Shown here piece by piece: positions 7,625 through 16,002 of a stretch of DNA of 41,881 nucleotides. The DNA is from Actinomycetes bacterium. GTDB taxonomy: Bacteria; Actinomycetota; Actinomycetes; Propionibacteriales; Propionibacteriaceae. The translations under genes were made by a program, and so were the position numbers. The stretch's first letter is position 1. Each line of letters begins with the position of its first letter. Location of the stretch: contig JAEVYS010000002.1 in assembly GCA_023392635.1 (NCBI GenBank), positions 1-41,881 on the forward strand. The letters run 5' to 3'. Under the pieces are notes generated by a model. That model did no database searches. It worked only from the letters and a program-made list of their open reading frames with translations, and was not told the DNA's origin.

Positions 7625-8035
7625 TCAACGGGCCCGCTTCAGGAACACCGTGATGCGGGCCGCGCACACCTGTTCGCCGGCATCGTCGGTGAGCGACACG
7701 TCGTAGGTCGCGAGCGACCCGCCGATCCGGATCGCCGTGGCCACGCCGGTGACCCACCCGTCCCGTGCCGGCCGCAGGTGGGTGGCGTGGATGTCGACGC
7801 CGGTCACGACACCGTCGGGGCCCACTTCGGCTGCCGCGGCCAGGGAGGCCAGGCTCTCGGCGATCACGCAGGAGGCGCCGCCGTGCCACAGGCCGAAGGG
7901 CTGGGTGTTGCCGGCCACGGGGCAGCGGCCCACCGCCCGGGTGGGGGTGACCTCCTGCAGCTCCATGCCCAGCTTCTCGTCGAGGGCACTGCGCAGCCCG
8001 GTGAACCAGTCGGGGACATTCGTTGCGGTGCTCAT
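7625..8035 (-). CDS. PaaI-type hotdog-fold thioesterase
   Basis: 136 residues forming a single hotdog domain. The family signature around QPFGLWHGGASCVIAES (residues 45-61) has the HGG motif of the PaaI/YbgC-like acyl-CoA thioesterases, followed by GVDIHATHLRPAR with the typical substrate-channel strand. Such enzymes hydrolyse acyl- or aryl-CoA thioesters in the cytosol; the substrate is unknown. It is convergent with pdtaR (9-nt gap) and divergent from polA (64-nt gap). Proteins of related type lie at the corresponding position in other actinobacteria. Confidence 0.87.
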   Translation of the reverse strand: MSTATNVPDWFTGLRSALDEKLGMELQEVTPTRAVGRCPVAGNTQPFGLWHGGASCVIAESLASLAAAAEVGPDGVVTGVDIHATHLRPARDGWVTGVATAIRIGGSLATYDVSLTDDAGEQVCAARITVFLKRAR

Positions 8036-8085
8036 GCCGCCAACCTTGGCACACCGCCCAACCCGGGGCCGTCAGTGGCGGACGA

Positions 8086-8091
8086 TAGAGT
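8086..8091 (+). promoter_or_regulatory. Predicted -10 box of polA, leaderless start
   Basis: TAGAGT ends 8 nt before the GTG at 8100. There is no Shine-Dalgarno sequence in the short interval, so a leaderless or near-leaderless mRNA is predicted. Confidence 0.6.
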
Positions 8092-8099
8092 TCACGACT

Positions 8100-10799
8100 G
8101 TGACGAGCCCAACCACCGCACCGGCCGAGCGGCCCGAAACCCTTCTGCTGATCGACGGGCACTCGATCGCCTACCGCGCCTTCTTCGCGCTTCCGGTGGA
8201 GAACTTCTCGACCACGACGGGCCAGCACACCAACGCGGTCTACGGGTTCACGTCCATGCTGATCAACGTCCTGCGCGACGAGCAGCCGACCCACCTCGCG
8301 GTCGCCTTCGACGTTTCGCGGAAGACGTTCCGCAGCGAGCGGTACGCCGAGTACAAGGCCAACCGTTCCGCATCGCCCTCGGAGTTCACCGGGCAGATCC
8401 CGCTGATCAAGGAGGTGCTCGACGCGCTGAACATCGTCCACCTGGAGCGGGACGGGTTCGAGGCGGACGACATCATCGCCACTCTCTCCCGGCAGGGGAC
8501 CGCTGCCGGGCTCAACGTGCTGATCTGCACCGGTGACCGGGACACGTTCCAGCTCGTGAACGACCGGGTCACCGTGCTCTACCCCCGCAAGGGTGTCTCC
8601 GACCTCGCCCGGCTCGACCCGGCGGCTGTGGAGGAGCGGTACCTCGTCGCGCCGGGCCGGTATCCCGACCTGGCCGCTCTGGTGGGGGAGAGCAGCGACA
8701 ACCTGCCGGGTATCCCGGGCGTGGGTCCGAAGACCGCTGCGAAGTGGCTCGCGACCTACGATGGCCTGGAGAACCTGCTTCGACACGCCGGCGACATCGG
8801 TGGCAAGGCCGGCGACGCGCTGCGCGAGCGGCTCGAGGACGTCAAGCGGAACCGGGAGCTCAACGCCCTGGTCGTCGACCTGGACCTACCGGTCGCGGTG
8901 CCGCAGCTCCTGCGTCGCGACTGGGACCGCGAGGCGGTCCACTCGCTGTTCGACGGGCTGGAATTCCGCGTTCTGCGCGACCGCCTGCTCGAGACGCTGC
9001 CCGCGGAGGACTCCGGCTCGCAGGGCGGGTTCGACGTGAGCGGTGAGATCCTCCCCACCGGCGCCGTGCGGGCCTGGCTCGACGCGCACGCCGGCAACGG
9101 CGTGGTGGGGCTCGACGTCTCCGGCCGCTGGCGGGCGGGGGCGGGGGACGTCACCGGACTGGCGCTGGCCACGGCCGACGGCGCGGCCGCGTGGATCGAT
9201 GTGACCGGTCTCTCGCCGGACGACGACCAGGCACTGGCGGCGTGGCTGGCGGACGAGTCAGCGGCCAAGGCGATGCACGACGCCAAGGGCCCGTTGCTCG
9301 CGCTGTGGTCCCGCGGCTGGGAGCTGGCCGGGCTGGCCAGCGACACCCAGCTCGCCGCGTACCTGTTGCGTCCCGACCAGCGGGTGTACGACCTGGCCGA
9401 CCTCACGGCACGCCACCTGCGTCGTGACCTCGCGGTCGCGGGCAGCGGCGCCGACGACGGCGACCAGGCGGCCTTCTCCTTCGATGACACCGAGAGCCAC
9501 GACGCCATGGTGCGGGCCCGCGCAGTGATCGACCTCGCCGCCGCACTGGAGGAGGAACTGGACGCCCAGGGCGGTGCCCGCCTCCTGCGCGAGGTCGAGC
9601 TTCCCCTCACCCGCACGCTCGCCACGATGGAGCGGGTGGGGATCGCGGTCGACCTGGCCTACCTGAACCGGCTGTACGCCGACTTCGACGCCGCCGTGGT
9701 GGCCGCGGAGTCCGACGCCTTCGCCGTCCTCGGGCGACCGATCAACCTGGGCTCGCCCAAGCAGCTGCAGGCCGTGCTCTTCGACGAGCTGGGCATGCCC
9801 AAGACACGCCGCACGCTCAGCGGCTACACCACCGACGCCGAGTCGCTCCAGAACCTCTACGCGAGGACGGAGCACCCGTTCCTGGCCCACCTGCTGCGCC
9901 ACCGCGACCAGATCCGGTTGCGGCAGACGGTGGAGGGCCTGCTGAAGGCGGTCGCGGACGACGGGCGCATCCACACCACGTACGTGCAGACCATCGCCGC
10001 GACCGGACGGTTGTCGTCCACCGACCCCAACCTGCAGAACATCCCGATCCGCACCGAGGAGGGGCGTCGCATCCGCGAGGCGTTCGTCGTCGGCGAGGGG
10101 TACGACACCCTGTTGACGGCCGACTACTCCCAGATCGAGATGCGGATCATGGCCGACCAGTCCGAGGATGCGGGGCTCATCGAGGCCTTCGCCTCCGGGC
10201 AGGACTTCCACTCGATCACCGCGTCCCGCGTGTTCGGGGTGCCGGCCGACCAGGTGACCGGTGCGATGAGGGCCAAGATCAAGGCCATGAACTACGGCCT
10301 CGCGTACGGGCTGAGCGCGTTCGGGTTGAGCCAGCAGCTGAAGATCGAGGTGTCGGAGGCTCGTGGGCTGATGGAGGAGTACTTCGAGCGATTCGGGCAC
10401 GTGCGCGACTACCTGCAGGAGATCGTGGCGACCGCGCGGCGCACGGGGTTCACCGAGACCGTCCTGGGGCGCCGGCGCTACCTGCCGGACCTGACGTCAT
10501 CGAACCGTCAGCGTCGGGAGATGGCTGAGCGGGCGGCGCTGAACGCCCCGATCCAGGGGTCGGCGGCCGACGTCATCAAGGTGGCGATGCTCGACGTCGA
10601 GACCGCGATCGCCCGCCAGGGCCTCCGCAGCCGGATGCTGCTGCAGGTGCACGACGAACTGGTGTTCGAGGTCGCGCCCGGCGAGCGGGAGGTGTTCGAG
10701 GAGCTGGTGCGGGACAAGATGGGCCACGCGGTCGAGATGGCCGTGCCGCTGGAGGTGTCGGTGGGGGCTGGCCGCTCGTGGCACGAGGCCGCGCACTGA
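8100..10799 (+). CDS. polA: DNA polymerase I
   Basis: 899 residues from the GTG at 8100. Order: 5'-3' exonuclease/FEN domain (about 10-300, with LLIDGHSIAYRAFFAL and the helix-hairpin-helix GIPGVGPKTA), a 3'-5' exonuclease-like domain (about 330-510), and the polymerase domain (about 520-899). Polymerase motif A is DYSQIEMRIM with D675, motif B RAKIKAMNYGLAYG, motif C QVHDELVFEV with D852/E853. The proofreading domain looks dead: the DxE metal-binding motif reads D339-V-S341. This loss is usual in actinobacterial Pol I. The enzyme fills gaps after excision repair and removes RNA primers. The reading frame stays open upstream to 7737, but homology begins only after 8100. Confidence 0.97.
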   Translation: MTSPTTAPAERPETLLLIDGHSIAYRAFFALPVENFSTTTGQHTNAVYGFTSMLINVLRDEQPTHLAVAFDVSRKTFRSERYAEYKANRSASPSEFTGQIPLIKEVLDALNIVHLERDGFEADDIIATLSRQGTAAGLNVLICTGDRDTFQLVNDRVTVLYPRKGVSDLARLDPAAVEERYLVAPGRYPDLAALVGESSDNLPGIPGVGPKTAAKWLATYDGLENLLRHAGDIGGKAGDALRERLEDVKRNRELNALVVDLDLPVAVPQLLRRDWDREAVHSLFDGLEFRVLRDRLLETLPAEDSGSQGGFDVSGEILPTGAVRAWLDAHAGNGVVGLDVSGRWRAGAGDVTGLALATADGAAAWIDVTGLSPDDDQALAAWLADESAAKAMHDAKGPLLALWSRGWELAGLASDTQLAAYLLRPDQRVYDLADLTARHLRRDLAVAGSGADDGDQAAFSFDDTESHDAMVRARAVIDLAAALEEELDAQGGARLLREVELPLTRTLATMERVGIAVDLAYLNRLYADFDAAVVAAESDAFAVLGRPINLGSPKQLQAVLFDELGMPKTRRTLSGYTTDAESLQNLYARTEHPFLAHLLRHRDQIRLRQTVEGLLKAVADDGRIHTTYVQTIAATGRLSSTDPNLQNIPIRTEEGRRIREAFVVGEGYDTLLTADYSQIEMRIMADQSEDAGLIEAFASGQDFHSITASRVFGVPADQVTGAMRAKIKAMNYGLAYGLSAFGLSQQLKIEVSEARGLMEEYFERFGHVRDYLQEIVATARRTGFTETVLGRRRYLPDLTSSNRQRREMAERAALNAPIQGSAADVIKVAMLDVETAIARQGLRSRMLLQVHDELVFEVAPGEREVFEELVRDKMGHAVEMAVPLEVSVGAGRSWHEAAH

Positions 10800-10922
10800 G
10801 CCGAGCGCTCCTGGTTCGGGCGTCCTGTCGCCGCGGCCGGATCACGACAAGGGTTGTGCCGCGTCGTCCACGTCATCCCGATTCGCCGGACGACAGGTGT
10901 CCCGGATACCGCGGGAGGTAGC

Positions 10923-11492
10923 TCAGCGCAGAACGGCGAGGATCTGCTCCTGGGCGTCACCGTCCACGGTCCACGCGCCCGTGAGGGTGCCCAGCGGCAC
11001 CCGGCTGCCCGGGACGTGCGCGCCGTCGAGCACCCGCACCACACGCATCGACTCACCGGCGGCGTTCGACACCGGCACGATGCCCGAGCCCAGCACCGTC
11101 ATGCTCTTCTCGCCCTTGGAGAGGTCAGCCTCGGTGTCGCCCTCGTGGATCACCCGCATCAGCTCGACCATGTAGACCGGGTCGCCCACCGCGTCGTAGA
11201 CGTAACGGGTGCCGAGCACGGAGTGCTCGAGGGTGCCGATGAGCGAGTCCGCCGCCTCGTCGAGCGGCTCCGACCGGTAGGTGAGGGGAACCTGGTAGGT
11301 GACGCCGTTGGAGCGCACGAGGATCGTCTCGATGCCGACCTCGCCGTCCGGATCCACGAACCGGTAGGACGCCACCCGCTGCAGGTCGTCGGAATCGCCG
11401 ACGAACCACTCCTGCGCCGGTAGCCAGCCAGCCAGCAGCTCCAGCTTGGTGGGGGTCAGGGTCGCATCGTGGATCTCGGCAACGCCGCTCAT
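10923..11492 (-). CDS. Mak_N_cap-like (maltokinase N-terminal cap-like) protein, function unknown
   Basis: 189 residues. The N-terminal half, with AEIHDATLTPTKLELLAGWLP, SYRFVDPDGEVGIETILV and YQVPLTYR followed by LIGTLEHSVLGTRYVYDA, matches the cap domain that precedes the kinase domain in maltokinases, known also as stand-alone proteins related to Corynebacterium CG0192. No kinase domain follows, so it cannot phosphorylate maltose by itself. The ATG at 11492 is chosen because of GAGGAGG directly upstream. A TAAGGT -10 candidate lies at 11522-11517 on the minus strand. It is convergent with polA and divergent from rpsA. The 123-nt gap to polA holds no gene; I see only a widely spaced 7-bp inverted repeat (10823-10829 and 10890-10896). 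Confidence 0.82.
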   Translation of the reverse strand: MSGVAEIHDATLTPTKLELLAGWLPAQEWFVGDSDDLQRVASYRFVDPDGEVGIETILVRSNGVTYQVPLTYRSEPLDEAADSLIGTLEHSVLGTRYVYDAVGDPVYMVELMRVIHEGDTEADLSKGEKSMTVLGSGIVPVSNAAGESMRVVRVLDGAHVPGSRVPLGTLTGAWTVDGDAQEQILAVLR

Positions 11493-11541
11493 GGTCCTCC
11501 TCAAGGTCGGCTCACCACCTTACCGCCGGAACGCGGTGAGA

Positions 11542-11571
11542 TTGACCCTCGCTCACCGCAATCGATAGGCT
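11542..11571 (+). promoter_or_regulatory. Strong predicted rpsA promoter
   Basis: TTGACC at 11542-11547, 18-nt spacer, TAGGCT at 11566-11571: among the best sigma-70-type matches in the window, fitting a highly expressed ribosomal protein gene. The predicted start lies near 11578. Confidence 0.65.
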
Positions 11572-11578
11572 GTCCAAC

Positions 11579-11722
11579 GCACTTCGACCGGCATGACCAC
11601 AGACCTAGCGGGTCGGCACGCTCCGCAGCGCGGTCCCCAGACGTCAGCCTGGTCTCCCCGCGGTGGAGCACGCGGTCGGCGTGCGCCCGCATATCCATAC
11701 CAACCCATCGGAGCCCTACTAC
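11579..11722 (+). other. rpsA 5' leader, about 145 nt
   Basis: This is the longest predicted untranslated leader of the window. It is GC rich apart from the last 30 nt before the start codon, which are relatively unstructured (GCATATCCATACCAACCCAT). In gammaproteobacteria S1 represses its own translation through a structured leader; whether this leader does the same is inference. The ribosome-binding site is only a weak GGAG at 11710-11713. Confidence 0.4.
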
Positions 11723-13183
11723 ATGACCTCTACTCCTGAGGCAGCCACCGTCGCGTTCGACGATTTCGCTTCTCCCGAGGCGTTCCTGGCAGCGGTCGAC
11801 GCGACCATCAAGTACTTCAATGACGGCGACATCGTGACCGGCACGGTCGTCAAGGTCGACCGGGACGAGGTCCTGCTCGACATCGGCTACAAGACCGAAG
11901 GCGTCATTCCCTCCAAGGAACTCTCCATCAAGCACGACGTGGACCCGTTCGACGTGGTCTCCGTGGGCGATGTGATCGAGGCCCTCGTCCAGACCAAGGA
12001 GGACAAGGAAGGCCGGCTCATCCTGTCCAAGAAGCGTGCGCAGTACGAGCGCGCCTGGGGCACGATCGAGAAGGTCAAGGAAGAGGACGGCGTGGTCACC
12101 GGCCGCGTCATCGAGGTCGTCAAGGGCGGCCTGATCATCGACATCGGCCTGCGCGGCTTCCTGCCGGCGTCGCTGGTGGAGATGCGTCGGGTGCGTGACC
12201 TCCAGCCCTACGTGGGCATGGAGCTCGAGGCCAAGATCATCGAGCTGGACAAGAACCGCAACAACGTGGTGCTGTCCCGTCGCGCGTGGCTCGAGCAGAC
12301 CCAGTCCGAGGTCCGCCACACCTTCCTCAACCAGCTCACGAAGGGCCAGATCCGCAAGGGCGTCGTCTCCTCGATCGTCAACTTCGGTGCCTTCGTCGAC
12401 CTGGGCGGCGTGGACGGCCTCGTGCACGTGTCCGAGCTGTCCTGGAAGCACATCGACCACCCGTCCGAGGTCGTCGAGGTCGGCGACGAGGTCACCGTCG
12501 AGGTGCTGGACGTCGACATGGACCGCGAGCGCGTCTCGCTGTCGCTGAAGGCGACCCAGGAAGACCCGTGGCAGACCTTCGCCCGCACCCACCAGATCGG
12601 CCAGATCGTGCCCGGCAAGGTCACCAAGCTGGTGCCGTTCGGTGCGTTCGTCCGGGTCGAGGAGGGCATCGAGGGCCTGGTGCACGTCTCCGAGCTGGCC
12701 GAGCGCCACGTGGAGATCCCGGAGCAGGTCGTCACCGTCAACGACGAGGTCATGGTCAAGATCATCGACATCGACCTCGAGCGTCGCCGCATCTCGCTGA
12801 GCCTCAAGCAGGCCAACGAGGGCGTGGACGTGGCCGCGGACGACTTCGACCCCGCGCTCTACGGCATGTCGGCGTCCTACGACGAGCAGGGCAACTACAT
12901 CTACCCCGAGGGCTTCGATCCGGAGACCCAGGAGTGGAAGCCCGGCTACGAGGCGCAGCAGCGCGCGTGGGAGCAGCAGTACGCCGAGGCGCAGGCCCGG
13001 TGGGAGGCGCACAAGAAGCAGGTCGAGGAGGCCGAGGCCGCCGACGTGCAGGCTGCGGTCGCCCAGGCCAACACGGCTGCGTACTCCGCGGGCGGTTCCG
13101 TCGACGATGCCGCTCCTGAGGGCTCGCTCGCCTCTGACGAGGCCCTGCAGGCGCTTCGTGAGAAGCTCACCGGCGGTCGCTGA
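11723..13183 (+). CDS. rpsA: 30S ribosomal protein S1
   Basis: 486 residues with four S1 (OB-fold) repeats, at about residues 33-105, 120-190, 205-278 and 292-365, the actinobacterial number (E. coli has six). Repeat signatures include DIVTGTVVKVDRDEVLLDIG, GVVSSIVNFGAFVDLGG split over the third repeat, and GKVTKLVPFGAFVRV in the fourth. The tail (from about 375) is acidic, glutamine and alanine rich and probably disordered. S1 recruits structured leadered mRNAs to the 30S subunit. ATG 11723 begins the conserved MTSTPEAATVAFDDF N-terminus. The gene is monocistronic: strong promoter before it, very stable hairpin after it. Confidence 0.97.
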   Translation: MTSTPEAATVAFDDFASPEAFLAAVDATIKYFNDGDIVTGTVVKVDRDEVLLDIGYKTEGVIPSKELSIKHDVDPFDVVSVGDVIEALVQTKEDKEGRLILSKKRAQYERAWGTIEKVKEEDGVVTGRVIEVVKGGLIIDIGLRGFLPASLVEMRRVRDLQPYVGMELEAKIIELDKNRNNVVLSRRAWLEQTQSEVRHTFLNQLTKGQIRKGVVSSIVNFGAFVDLGGVDGLVHVSELSWKHIDHPSEVVEVGDEVTVEVLDVDMDRERVSLSLKATQEDPWQTFARTHQIGQIVPGKVTKLVPFGAFVRVEEGIEGLVHVSELAERHVEIPEQVVTVNDEVMVKIIDIDLERRRISLSLKQANEGVDVAADDFDPALYGMSASYDEQGNYIYPEGFDPETQEWKPGYEAQQRAWEQQYAEAQARWEAHKKQVEEAEAADVQAAVAQANTAAYSAGGSVDDAAPEGSLASDEALQALREKLTGGR

Positions 13184-13198
13184 CCCGAGTAGTTCGTA

Positions 13199-13235
13199 CA
13201 CCGTGCCCCCCACCTCTGAGGTGGGGGGCACGGTG
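13199..13235 (+). terminator. Very strong terminator hairpin after rpsA
   Basis: Arms 13199-13216 and 13218-13235 are perfect 18-bp reverse complements around a single T, so the formed loop is a few bases larger. The core is GCCCCCCACCTC against GAGGTGGGGGGC. There is no T-run afterwards (CGTTGGTG), as is common for actinobacterial terminators. It isolates rpsA from the next gene. Confidence 0.85.
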
Positions 13236-13291
13236 CGTTGGTGTCCCGGCTGGCATGCTGTTGGGCAGGTCGCACCCCCGGGAGGACACCA

Positions 13292-14032
13292 GTGACCAGC
13301 CAGGAGCCGGTGCGGTTCGAGAACTATCCGCCGAGGGACACGACGCCGTCGCGGTCCTTCGACGACCCTCCGGCCGCCACGGCCGAGTTCGAGATCACGC
13401 CCTACCGCCCCACTGACGTGCCGCCGGCCCCGCCGGCGTCCACGGGCCTGGGACGGCGCAACCTGCTCACGCTGCTCCTCGCCGTCCCTGCCGGAGCTGT
13501 GGCACTCGCGGTCATCTCCGAAACGGCGGCAACCATGCCCCCCGCCGACCCCTACGACCCGCCCATGGAGGACCCGGGATACGCCGACGGCGGCAGGTCC
13601 GGCGACACCATCGAGGCCGGCCAGTACTCGGCGGTGGTGCCGGACGGCTGGACCGTCGATGCGCGCAGCAGCGACCCTGCCATCGTCACCAAGGGTGCCA
13701 ACCGGGTACTCGCCCACGCGTTCGCCGTGGACCCGGGACGTCACCGGGCGATCGACCTGATCGGCGCCGTGGCCCGGCCACGGCTGGGCACCTTCACCGG
13801 AGTACTGCCCGCCGCTGAGGACCTCTCCGACCCGGGCAGCGGTGTGCAGCACGCCGTCCTGACCGCGTCCGGCCAGGTCGGGAGGAAGGCGGCAACGATG
13901 CGGGCCCAGTTGTGGACCGACGACATCGGCAACGCGCTGCTGGTGATGGCAACACTGGTTGCCAAGCCCGGGACCGCCACCGCACGCGAGGCCGCCGGCA
14001 TCGTCGACGAGCTGAGCGGACCGTTCTCGTGA
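13292..14032 (+). CDS. Single-pass envelope protein of unknown function
   Basis: 246 residues. A proline-rich cytosolic N-terminus (1-50) precedes one membrane segment (about 56-78, NLLTLLLAVPAGAVALAVIS) and an exported domain that begins with AGQYSAVVPDGWTVDARSS. I do not recognise the family; the V-P-D-G-W strand and the following KGANRVLAHAF pattern resemble small lipoprotein-type sensor folds (LpqN-like), which is inference. The GTG at 13292 is favoured by GGGAGGA at 13280-13286. Its stop overlaps the coaE start by four bases (GTGA), indicating translational coupling. A protein of similar layout lies two genes downstream at 15999-17009. Confidence 0.78.
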   Translation: MTSQEPVRFENYPPRDTTPSRSFDDPPAATAEFEITPYRPTDVPPAPPASTGLGRRNLLTLLLAVPAGAVALAVISETAATMPPADPYDPPMEDPGYADGGRSGDTIEAGQYSAVVPDGWTVDARSSDPAIVTKGANRVLAHAFAVDPGRHRAIDLIGAVARPRLGTFTGVLPAAEDLSDPGSGVQHAVLTASGQVGRKAATMRAQLWTDDIGNALLVMATLVAKPGTATAREAAGIVDELSGPFS

Positions 14033-14655
14033 CCCCGTCGCGCCCCGCGCTCCTGATCGGGCTCACCGGGGGGATCGGATCCGGGAAGAGCACCGTCGCG
14101 GACCTGCTGGAAGCCAGAGGAGCTGTGGTCATCGACGCCGACCTGCTCGCGCGGGAGGTCGTGGAGCCCGGCACGCCCGGGCTGGAGGCCGTCGTGGCGC
14201 GGTTCGGGGAGGGCGTCCTCCTGCCCGATGGACGCCTCGACCGCCCGGCCCTGGGGAGGCTGGTGTTCGCCGACCCGCTGGCGCGTCGCGACCTCGAGGA
14301 GATCATCCATCCCGCCGTCCGCGCGCGAGCTGCTGCGCTCACCGCCGCCGCGCCCGCTGGCGCCGTCGTGGTCCAGGTGATCCCTTTGCTCGTCGAGACC
14401 GGCCAGCAGGACGCCTTCGACATCGTCGTGGTGGTGGACGTCGACCCCGCGGTCCAGCTCGCACGCGTCCGGGCCAGGGACGGGCTCGACCAGGAACAGG
14501 CTCGGGCACGCCTCAGCGCCCAGTCCGGACGCGATGCACGCCTGCAGGCGGCCGATGTCGTGATCACCAACGACGGCGATTTCAAGCGACTCGCCGAACA
14601 GGTCGACGACTTCTGGGTGCGAAAGGTGCGTGCGGAACCGCCGAGAAAGCGGTGA
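14029..14655 (+). CDS. coaE: Dephospho-CoA kinase
   Basis: Last step of coenzyme A synthesis: ATP-dependent 3'-phosphorylation of dephospho-CoA in the cytosol. 208 residues with the P-loop GLTGGIGSGKST at 11-22 (K20), DADLLAREVV near residue 36, and the IHPAVRARAAALT and VVVQVIPLLVETG segments of the CoA domain and lid. The GTG start overlaps the preceding stop (GTGA). The protein is the single-domain form; some actinobacteria have a C-terminal GrpB-like fusion that is absent here. The location after rpsA follows the actinobacterial order rpsA-coaE-uvrB. Confidence 0.95.
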   Translation: MTPSRPALLIGLTGGIGSGKSTVADLLEARGAVVIDADLLAREVVEPGTPGLEAVVARFGEGVLLPDGRLDRPALGRLVFADPLARRDLEEIIHPAVRARAAALTAAAPAGAVVVQVIPLLVETGQQDAFDIVVVVDVDPAVQLARVRARDGLDQEQARARLSAQSGRDARLQAADVVITNDGDFKRLAEQVDDFWVRKVRAEPPRKR

Positions 14656-14687
14656 CCGAGGGGTATTCCGGCAAACCGTCGCGCCCC

Positions 14688-14693
14688 TATGCT
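14688..14693 (+). promoter_or_regulatory. Predicted -10 box upstream of the zinc-ribbon/PrsW-like gene
   Basis: TATGCT with an ATTCCG-type -35 about 17 nt upstream (near 14665-14670). The predicted start near 14700 gives a leader of about 28 nt containing the AGGGGGGA ribosome-binding site at 14711-14718. The pair 14728-17009 therefore probably forms its own transcription unit. Confidence 0.5.
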
Positions 14694-14727
14694 CAGCGTC
14701 ATCGCAACGTAGGGGGGACGTTTTTCC

Positions 14728-16002
14728 ATGGATTGTTCTCGCTGTCTTTCTCCGGTTCCCGATGTCGCCCATTTCTGTCATCGCTGCGGCCTCGACCTCG
14801 TCCCGGGCGACCAGCGCGGCCAACGACGGTTCGCGCTGGCGCCGGATGAGCCGGTCGCCTCGTTCGCGCTGATCTCGACGATCATGCCGCGGGAGGCGGG
14901 GCGACACCCGCAGACCTATCGGACGGCATTCCTGATCACCCTGGTCGCCGCCCTGATCGCGGCGATATTCGGGGCCATGCCGATCGCGGTGCTCATTGCG
15001 GCCTTCGCGATTCCGATCGTGTACATCACGTACCTCTACGACGTGAACCTCTGGGAGGACGAGCCGCTTCCCGTCACCGGGCTGGCGTTCGCCCTCACCG
15101 GTGTGCTGGCGGTGGTCTTCACGCTGCTGTGGACCCGACTGCTGCCGCTCTCGGCCGGCCTGAGGGCCCCGGACGGCTCGCTGCTGAGCGGGCCCCAGTG
15201 GCAGAGCTTCCTGATCCTCGCGATCCTCGTGCCCGTGGTCGGCGAAGTCATCCGCCAGCTGGGGCCGGTGATGCTGGCCTCGCGGCCGCGGTTCGACGAC
15301 CTGATGGACGGCCTCACCTTCGGCGTCGTGAGCGGCGTCGCCTACGCCTGCTTCGACACGCTCGTTCGTCATTGGGACCTGCTGACCGGTGGCCTGCTGG
15401 CTCCGCAGCCCGCGCAGTTCGCGTCCCTGGTCTTCCTCGAAGGCTTCATCAAGCCGCTGGTGATGGGCACCGCGACCGGTCTGGCGGTGGCGGAGTTCTC
15501 GGGGCTCGGCAAGGGCTACGACGGCTTCACCCCCCGCTACTTCGCCGCGGCGGGCCTCGCCGTCGGAGCCAACGTGCTGTATGCGACCGGCACCTACCTG
15601 CTCGGCTACGTCGGTGGGCCGAGCGTCTCCCTTGCGCTGCAGGTGCTGTGGGGCCTGGTCGTGCTCGCCGTGTTGATCCTGCGCCTGCGCACCGTCCTCC
15701 ACACCGGGCTCCTCGAAGGGGCGCTGGAGGCGGCGGCGCGCGGCGACGGGACCACCGGCACCGATCCGGGCTTCTGCGCCCGCTGCGAGATGCCACTCCT
15801 GCCCGGGTCGGCCTTCTGCAGTGCGTGCGGCGTGTCCACCCGCGCCTGGGCGAAGGCGCCCGCGATGGCCGGCGCCTCCGACGTCGCCGCACCTCCGGCC
15901 GCGCCGGCAGCCGACGCCGGACCACCGGGAGCGACGGCGCCGCCGACGGATGCAGCTGACGCTCCTGCCCGGCCCGGAACGGACGAGGGGGAACGGGAAT
16001 GA
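14728..16002 (+). CDS. Polytopic membrane protein: zinc ribbon, degenerate PrsW-like domain, zinc ribbon
   Basis: 424 residues. N-terminal zinc ribbon C3-x2-C6...C17-x2-C20, then a block of about eight to nine membrane segments (about 70-335), then a second zinc ribbon (CARCEMPLLPGSAFCSACG, about 350-368) and a disordered Ala/Pro tail. The membrane core resembles PrsW intramembrane metalloproteases: VPVVGEVIRQLGPVMLASRP then FDDLMDGLTFGVVSGVAY align with the PrsW EExxK and FDDxxDGxxYGxxxGxGFA regions. The catalytic features are gone: EExxK reads GEVIRQ, the following glutamate is aspartate (ACFDTL), and the histidine of the PLxHA helix is missing (IKPLVMGTATG). It is therefore predicted to be proteolytically inactive. 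AGGGGGGA at 14711-14718 supports the ATG. The stop overlaps the next start (ATGA). Confidence 0.75.
   Translation: MDCSRCLSPVPDVAHFCHRCGLDLVPGDQRGQRRFALAPDEPVASFALISTIMPREAGRHPQTYRTAFLITLVAALIAAIFGAMPIAVLIAAFAIPIVYITYLYDVNLWEDEPLPVTGLAFALTGVLAVVFTLLWTRLLPLSAGLRAPDGSLLSGPQWQSFLILAILVPVVGEVIRQLGPVMLASRPRFDDLMDGLTFGVVSGVAYACFDTLVRHWDLLTGGLLAPQPAQFASLVFLEGFIKPLVMGTATGLAVAEFSGLGKGYDGFTPRYFAAAGLAVGANVLYATGTYLLGYVGGPSVSLALQVLWGLVVLAVLILRLRTVLHTGLLEGALEAAARGDGTTGTDPGFCARCEMPLLPGSAFCSACGVSTRAWAKAPAMAGASDVAAPPAAPAADAGPPGATAPPTDAADAPARPGTDEGERE

Noticed and set aside
7737..8099. N-terminal extension of polA by 121 codons
   Set aside because: It runs antisense through the thioesterase gene, has no homology to polymerase I, and a -10 box lies just before the GTG at 8100.
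10823..10896. Terminator between convergent polA and the Mak_N_cap-like gene
   Set aside because: The only inverted repeat (7 bp arms 60 nt apart) is too weak to claim.
10917..10927. tRNA-like D-arm string GGTAGCTCAGC
   Set aside because: No anticodon arm, T-loop (TTCGANT) or acceptor pairing can be built around it; it overlaps the stop region of the Mak_N_cap-like gene on the other strand.
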